Source: Nitratireductor pacificus pht-3B (GTDB lineage: Bacteria; Pseudomonadota; Alphaproteobacteria; Rhizobiales; Rhizobiaceae). From it: a stretch of DNA of 64,000 nucleotides. The position numbers were made by a program, and so were the translations under genes. This document shows, one piece after another, positions 60,222 to 64,000 of this stretch; within the stretch, counting starts at the first letter, position 1, and each line of letters opens with the position of its first letter. The DNA is taken from the NCBI RefSeq assembly GCF_000300335.1, contig NZ_AMRM01000025.1, positions 1 to 64,000 on the forward strand, given 5' to 3'. The notes under the pieces are model-generated. The model was not told the origin of the DNA and made no database searches. It worked only from the letters and a program-made list of their open reading frames with translations.

Positions 60222-60907
60222 CGTGCCTGCAATGCCTGAAACAGCCATTCCGCCCGCTTCCAATCCTCGAGCGTGTCGATGTCCTGAACGCGATAGCTGG
60301 GCAGGATCAGAGGGATCGAACCGGGAGAAAAGATCGGTTCTCCCCCCAACCATGCCCCGGCTCGCCCCCAGTAGAACTGGCCGGCGTCATGGTAGGCTTC
60401 CTCGAGATCCTGGGAGCGCGTGTAAAAATGCTCTGGACTGAACATCTCAACGCGCCCTTCGCCCGTCAACCGCACGGCGCGCTGGATCGGAAAAGGGTAG
60501 CTCGTGACGGGAAAGACATAGGCGCAGTCTTCGGCTTCCAGCATCTTCAGTCCAGTGCGCAAATCCTCCGCCTGCACGAACGGGGCGGTGGCATAGAGAC
60601 AGCAGACCCTGTCGGGCGCTACGCCGTTCTGCCGGTGCCATTCCACCGCATGGGCGATGACCGGCACGGTGCCGGCATGGTCATCAGAAAGCTCTGCCGG
60701 CCGCATGAACGGCGTCTCGGCGCCGCATTGCCTGGCGACCGCCGCGATCTCCTCGTCGTCGGTGGAAACGATGATCTTGTCGAAGCATCCGCTGCCGCGG
60801 GCCGCGTCGATGGACCACGCGATCATGGGCCGTCCGCAGAACGGTCGGATGTTCTTGCGTGGAATCCGCTTGCTGCCTCCGCGCGCCGGGATGACCGCCA
60901 GCCTCAT
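60218..60907 (-). CDS. pseF: PseF, pseudaminic acid cytidylyltransferase
   Basis: The protein has 229 residues and belongs to the NeuA/KdsB-type cytidylyltransferases. It has IPARGGSKRIPRKNI (CTP binding), VSTDDEEIA, LYATAPFVQAEDL and VQDIDTLEDW, typical of PseF. It activates pseudaminic acid as the CMP sugar for transfer. It overlaps pseG by four bases and follows pseC after 22 bases. Confidence 0.92.
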   Translation of the reverse strand: MRLAVIPARGGSKRIPRKNIRPFCGRPMIAWSIDAARGSGCFDKIIVSTDDEEIAAVARQCGAETPFMRPAELSDDHAGTVPVIAHAVEWHRQNGVAPDRVCCLYATAPFVQAEDLRTGLKMLEAEDCAYVFPVTSYPFPIQRAVRLTGEGRVEMFSPEHFYTRSQDLEEAYHDAGQFYWGRAGAWLGGEPIFSPGSIPLILPSYRVQDIDTLEDWKRAEWLFQALQAR

Positions 60908-60929
60908 CTCAATGTGCCTCTCTCCTGCC

Positions 60930-62096
60930 TCACGCCTCGAAGGCGTTTTCCAGAGCGTCGACCACCCGATCCTGCTGCTCCTCGCTCATGGTCGGATACA
61001 TGGGCAGGCTGATGGCTTCCGCATAGTAGGCTTCGGCCTGCGGGAAATCGCCCGGCTTGAAACCTAGACGCTGATAGTAGGGCTGGGTGTGAACGGGGAT
61101 GTAATGCAGATTGACGCCGATGCCCTTGTCCCGCATCGCAACGAACACGTCGCGATGGTGCCGGTTGGTCTTGTCGCGCTGCAGGCGGACGACATAAAGA
61201 TGAAGGCCGGAATAGCCGTCCGGGCTCTGCCAGGGAACCGTCACGGGCAGGGGCTCGAGCATCCGGTCGTAACGGCGCGCCAGCGCATGGCGCCGGGCGA
61301 CGAACGCATCCAGCCGGGCCATCTGGCTCAGGCCCAGCGCGCCCTGCAGTTCAGTCATTCGGTAGTTGAAGCCCAGATCGACCTGCTGATAGTACCAGGG
61401 GCCGTCGGGTTCGTGGCTCATCAATGCGGGGTCGCGCGTTATGCCATGACTGCGCAGAAGCGCCATGCGCCCGGCCAGAGCCGCATCGCGGGTCGTCGCC
61501 ATGCCGCCCTCGGCCGAAGTGATCACCTTCACGGGGTGAAAGCTGAACACCGTCACGTCACTGTAGCGGCAATCGCCGATCGGCCCGTCTCGGTAGCGAC
61601 CGCCGATCGCATGCGATGCGTCCTCGACAATGGCGAAGCCGTAACGCTGTCCAAGCGCATGGATGGCCGCCATATCGCAGGGCTGGCCGCTCAGGTGAAC
61701 CGGCACGACCACTTTCGGCAGGCGGCCATCCCTTTCGGCGGTGACGAGCTTGCGCTCGAGCGCCTCGGGAGACAGGTTGTAGGTGCGCGGGTCGATGTCG
61801 ACGAAATCCACCTGCGCGCCGCAATAAAGGGCGCAATTGGCCGAGGCCACGAATGTCGTCGGGCTGGTCCACAACCAATCGCCCGGCCCCAGGCCCAGGG
61901 CCATGCAGGCGATGTGCAGCGCCGAGGTGGCGCTGTTGACCGCGACCGCGTGATCTACACCGCAATAGTCGGCCACGGCTTGCTCGAACCTGGGCACGAC
62001 GGGGCCCTGGGTGAGGAAATCCGAACGCAGAACCTCGACAACTGCGTCGATATCGGCCTGCGCGATATCCTGTCGACCGTACGGAATCACACTCAT
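60930..62096 (-). CDS. pseC: PseC, UDP-4-amino-4,6-dideoxy-altrose transaminase
   Basis: The protein has 388 residues from the ATG at 62096, which overlaps the pseB stop by four bases. It is a DegT/DnrJ/EryC1-type PLP enzyme. It has YGRQDIAQADIDAVVEVLRS, FVASANCALYCGAQVDFVDID, VEDASHAIGG and the PLP Lys in FSFHPVKVITSAEGG, followed by NYRMTELQGALG. It aminates the keto sugar made by PseB, with Glu as the donor. Confidence 0.92.
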   Translation of the reverse strand: MSVIPYGRQDIAQADIDAVVEVLRSDFLTQGPVVPRFEQAVADYCGVDHAVAVNSATSALHIACMALGLGPGDWLWTSPTTFVASANCALYCGAQVDFVDIDPRTYNLSPEALERKLVTAERDGRLPKVVVPVHLSGQPCDMAAIHALGQRYGFAIVEDASHAIGGRYRDGPIGDCRYSDVTVFSFHPVKVITSAEGGMATTRDAALAGRMALLRSHGITRDPALMSHEPDGPWYYQQVDLGFNYRMTELQGALGLSQMARLDAFVARRHALARRYDRMLEPLPVTVPWQSPDGYSGLHLYVVRLQRDKTNRHHRDVFVAMRDKGIGVNLHYIPVHTQPYYQRLGFKPGDFPQAEAYYAEAISLPMYPTMSEEQQDRVVDALENAFEA

Positions 62097-63112
62097 ATGT
62101 TCCCGATCTTCTCCCGGTTGCCGATCACCCATTCCTGGAGCGTCTCGGCGCCCATCCAGTCCTCGTTGTTGTCGCTGGTGTAGCTGAACCCGTCTTCCAC
62201 CTTGACGCCATCCTTGATCCGCTCCTTGCTCGAGCCCCAATTGTTGATGGTCGGGAGGATCTTGTAATAGTCGGGATATTCGTAGGTGTAGAAGGAATCT
62301 TCCGGGCCGATCATCTGCTCATGCAGCTTCTCGCCTGGCCGAATGCCGACGAATTTCAACTTCGCCTCAGGCGCCACGGCGTGGGCCAGGTCGACCACTT
62401 TCATGGAGGGAATCTTCTTCACGTAGATTTCCCCGCCTTCCATGTCGTCGAAGGCATGCCAGACAAGTTCCACGCCCTGCTCGAGGGTGATCATGAAACG
62501 GGTCATTCTCTCATCCGTGATCGGCAGTTCGCCCTGCTCGCGGATCGAGAGAAAGAACGGGATCACCGAACCGCGCGAACCCATTACGTTTCCATAACGG
62601 ACGACGGCAAAACGTGTATCGTGACCGCCGGCATAGGAGTTGCCGGCCACGAAAAGCTTGTCCGAGGCCAGCTTGGTCGCGCCGTAGAGATTGATCGGGC
62701 TGCTCGCCTTGTCGGTCGAAAGCGCTACGACGCGCTTTATCCCGCGATCGATGCAGGCGTCGATCACGTTCATGGCGCCGTTGATGTTGGTCTTGATGCA
62801 CTCGAACGGGTTGTACTCGGCGGTCGGGACGATTTTCGTCGCTGCCGCATGTACCACGTAGTCGACGCCGTCCAGCGCGCGGTACAGACGCTCCTTGTCG
62901 CGCACATCGCCAATGAAGAAGCGCACGCGGCTGTCGCCCTCGTACTTCTTGGCCATGTCCCATTGTTTCATCTCGTCGCGCGAGTACACGATGATGCGCT
63001 TCGGATTATAACGCTCCAGCGTCATGGGCAGGAATGTATTGCCGAACGAACCCGTACCGCCCGTGATGAGTATTGATTTCTCTGTCAGCATGTCTGTGTC
63101 AGTCGCCACCAT
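62093..63112 (-). CDS. pseB: PseB, UDP-GlcNAc 4,6-dehydratase (5-inverting)
   Basis: The protein has 339 residues from the ATG at 63112; an ATG seven codons later (63091) is also possible. It is a short-chain dehydrogenase fold with ILITGGTGSFGNTFLP (NADP binding), YSRDEMKQWDMAKKY, VHAAATKIVPTAEYNP and NLYGATKLASDK (catalytic Lys in the YGATK form). The combination is specific for PseB/FlaA1-type dehydratases. It starts pseudaminic acid synthesis and is the first gene of the unit pseB-C-F-G. Confidence 0.93.
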   Translation of the reverse strand: MVATDTDMLTEKSILITGGTGSFGNTFLPMTLERYNPKRIIVYSRDEMKQWDMAKKYEGDSRVRFFIGDVRDKERLYRALDGVDYVVHAAATKIVPTAEYNPFECIKTNINGAMNVIDACIDRGIKRVVALSTDKASSPINLYGATKLASDKLFVAGNSYAGGHDTRFAVVRYGNVMGSRGSVIPFFLSIREQGELPITDERMTRFMITLEQGVELVWHAFDDMEGGEIYVKKIPSMKVVDLAHAVAPEAKLKFVGIRPGEKLHEQMIGPEDSFYTYEYPDYYKILPTINNWGSSKERIKDGVKVEDGFSYTSDNNEDWMGAETLQEWVIGNREKIGNI

Positions 63113-63255
63113 CGTTCGAGGCCTTCGCCCAAGTAGAGAAGCCTTTTAGAGCGAGGGCGGCTCAGGAAGCAAGCTCCGTATTGGAGTTGTATCAATCATT
63201 TAACATAACGCTCCGCTTGCATGCAGATACCCGCGGAATTACCGCTACCCAGGCG

Positions 63256-64000
63256 TCAGCCGGGACGGCCTATGCTTCTGTACTTGAGACCGTAGCGGGC
63301 GACTGTGTTGAGATTATACAGGTTCCTGCCGTCGAAGATGATGGGGTTCGCGAGCGTCTCGCGGATCAGTTCGAAGGACGGTGCGCGAAAGCTCTTCCAC
63401 TCGGTGGCGATCGCCAAGGCATCGGCGCCCTGCAGCGCGGCTTCCTTCGTCGGACAAAGCGTCAGGTCGTCCCGTTCGCCATAGATCTTCCGGCATTCCT
63501 CCATCGCATGCGGATCGTAGGCGCGCACGCTGGCGCCCGCGTGCCACAGGCTTTCGAGGAGAACGCGCGCCGGCGCCTCGCGCATGTCGCTGGTGTTGGG
63601 CTTGAAGGACAGCCCCCACAAAGCGATCGTCTTTCCAGCGAGCTGCGCACCGAAATGACCCACGATGAGATCGAACAGCACGCGCTTCTGTCGCTCGTTG
63701 CGCCGGTCGACGGCGCGCAATATCTGCGGATCGACATCGGCCTGCTCAGCGGTCCTGATCAGCGCCCGCACGTCCTTCGGAAAGCACGAACCGCCGTAGC
63801 CGATGCCCGGATAGATGAAATCGTAGCCGATGCGCGGGTCGCTGCCGATGCCGACCCGCACCTGTTCGATGTCAGCGCCCAGGCGATCGGCAATATTCGC
63901 CAACTCGTTCATGAAGCTGATCTTGGTCGCCAGCATGCAGTTGGCGGCATATTTGGTGAGTTCCGCGCTGCGCACATCCATGACGATCATCTTCTCATGG
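63256..64000 (-). CDS. ugd: UDP-glucose 6-dehydrogenase, C-terminal part (continues past window end)
   Basis: About 247 residues are inside the window; the frame stays open to the edge ([20 protein letters not shown]). It has the catalytic Cys in [16 protein letters not shown] and the C-terminal UDP-binding domain ([46 protein letters not shown]). It makes UDP-glucuronate for capsule or exopolysaccharide. It lies upstream of pseB on the same strand with a 143-base gap, so it may be transcribed separately. Confidence 0.9.
   Translation of the reverse strand, partial: HEKMIVMDVRSAELTKYAANCMLATKISFMNELANIADRLGADIEQVRVGIGSDPRIGYDFIYPGIGYGGSCFPKDVRALIRTAEQADVDPQILRAVDRRNERQKRVLFDLIVGHFGAQLAGKTIALWGLSFKPNTSDMREAPARVLLESLWHAGASVRAYDPHAMEECRKIYGERDDLTLCPTKEAALQGADALAIATEWKSFRAPSFELIRETLANPIIFDGRNLYNLNTVARYGLKYRSIGRPG

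Noticed and set aside
1-64000. tRNA, rRNA, CRISPR array, insertion sequence or prophage
   Set aside because: I saw no cloverleaf-like tRNA next to genes, no regularly spaced repeats of CRISPR type, and no transposase, integrase or phage structural motifs in any real gene.

Overview
The window reads as a chromosomal segment of a GC-rich alphaproteobacterium, most likely a member of the Hyphomicrobiales (rhizobia-related). The signs are high GC, a complete sox thiosulfate-oxidation cluster of the Paracoccus/Pseudaminobacter type, many solute ABC transporters with four-base ATGA overlaps, and rhizobial-style intergenic palindromes. I could not assign a genus. No rRNA, tRNA, CRISPR, insertion sequence or phage gene is visible.

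Region by region. (1) 1-11183: a biofilm adhesin and secretion locus. It holds the N-terminal part of a giant VCBS-type adhesin, a LapG-type periplasmic protease, and a type I secretion operon (TolC-like, ABC ATPase, HlyD-like) that ends in a ribbon-helix-helix protein. An L,D-transpeptidase pair and a membrane GGDEF-like protein with a degenerate signature follow. (2) 11331-19286: a LysR regulator divergent from a six-gene operon: HAD phosphatase, two Dpp/Opp-type permeases, binding protein, metallophosphoesterase and a fused double ATPase. This is a candidate system for importing and dephosphorylating an organophosphate. (3) 19404-20593: small unknown proteins and a DUF302 protein. (4) 20816-32954: the sulfur-oxidation island. 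It has an MBL-fold enzyme, a YeeE/YedE transporter, soxR and soxS, then soxVWXYZA, soxBCD and a second YeeE/YedE transporter. A shared ATAT...ATAT motif lies in four of its intergenic regions and is a candidate SoxR operator. (5) 33346-40247: a RbsABC-type sugar importer with its own LacI regulator and a Gfo/Idh/MocA oxidoreductase. (6) 40363-43641: a formamidase module (FmdA, an AmiS/UreI channel, FmdB) divergent from an OmpR-type response regulator. (7) 43702-50351: a catabolic island of unclear substrate (DUF1684 protein, BAAT-like hydrolase, Ldh-type oxidoreductase, GntR regulator, SsuABC/TauABC-type transporter). (8) 50717-64000: surface polysaccharide genes. These are glycosyltransferases, a Wzm/Wzt-type exporter, a 987-residue two-domain putative glycosyltransferase, the pseudaminic acid genes pseB, C, F, G and I, and a UDP-glucose dehydrogenase cut by the window end.

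How the genes work together: regions 1 and 8 build and control the cell surface. Regions 2, 5, 6 and 7 are scavenging modules, each paired with a local regulator and, in most cases, a recognisable dyad or direct repeat in its control region. Region 4 oxidises thiosulfate in the periplasm, with sulfur-compound importers at both ends. The points most worth follow-up are the candidate SoxR operator set, the two-domain glycosyltransferase beside an incomplete pse pathway, the phosphatase-ABC operon, and the Lap-type protease without a visible LapD.
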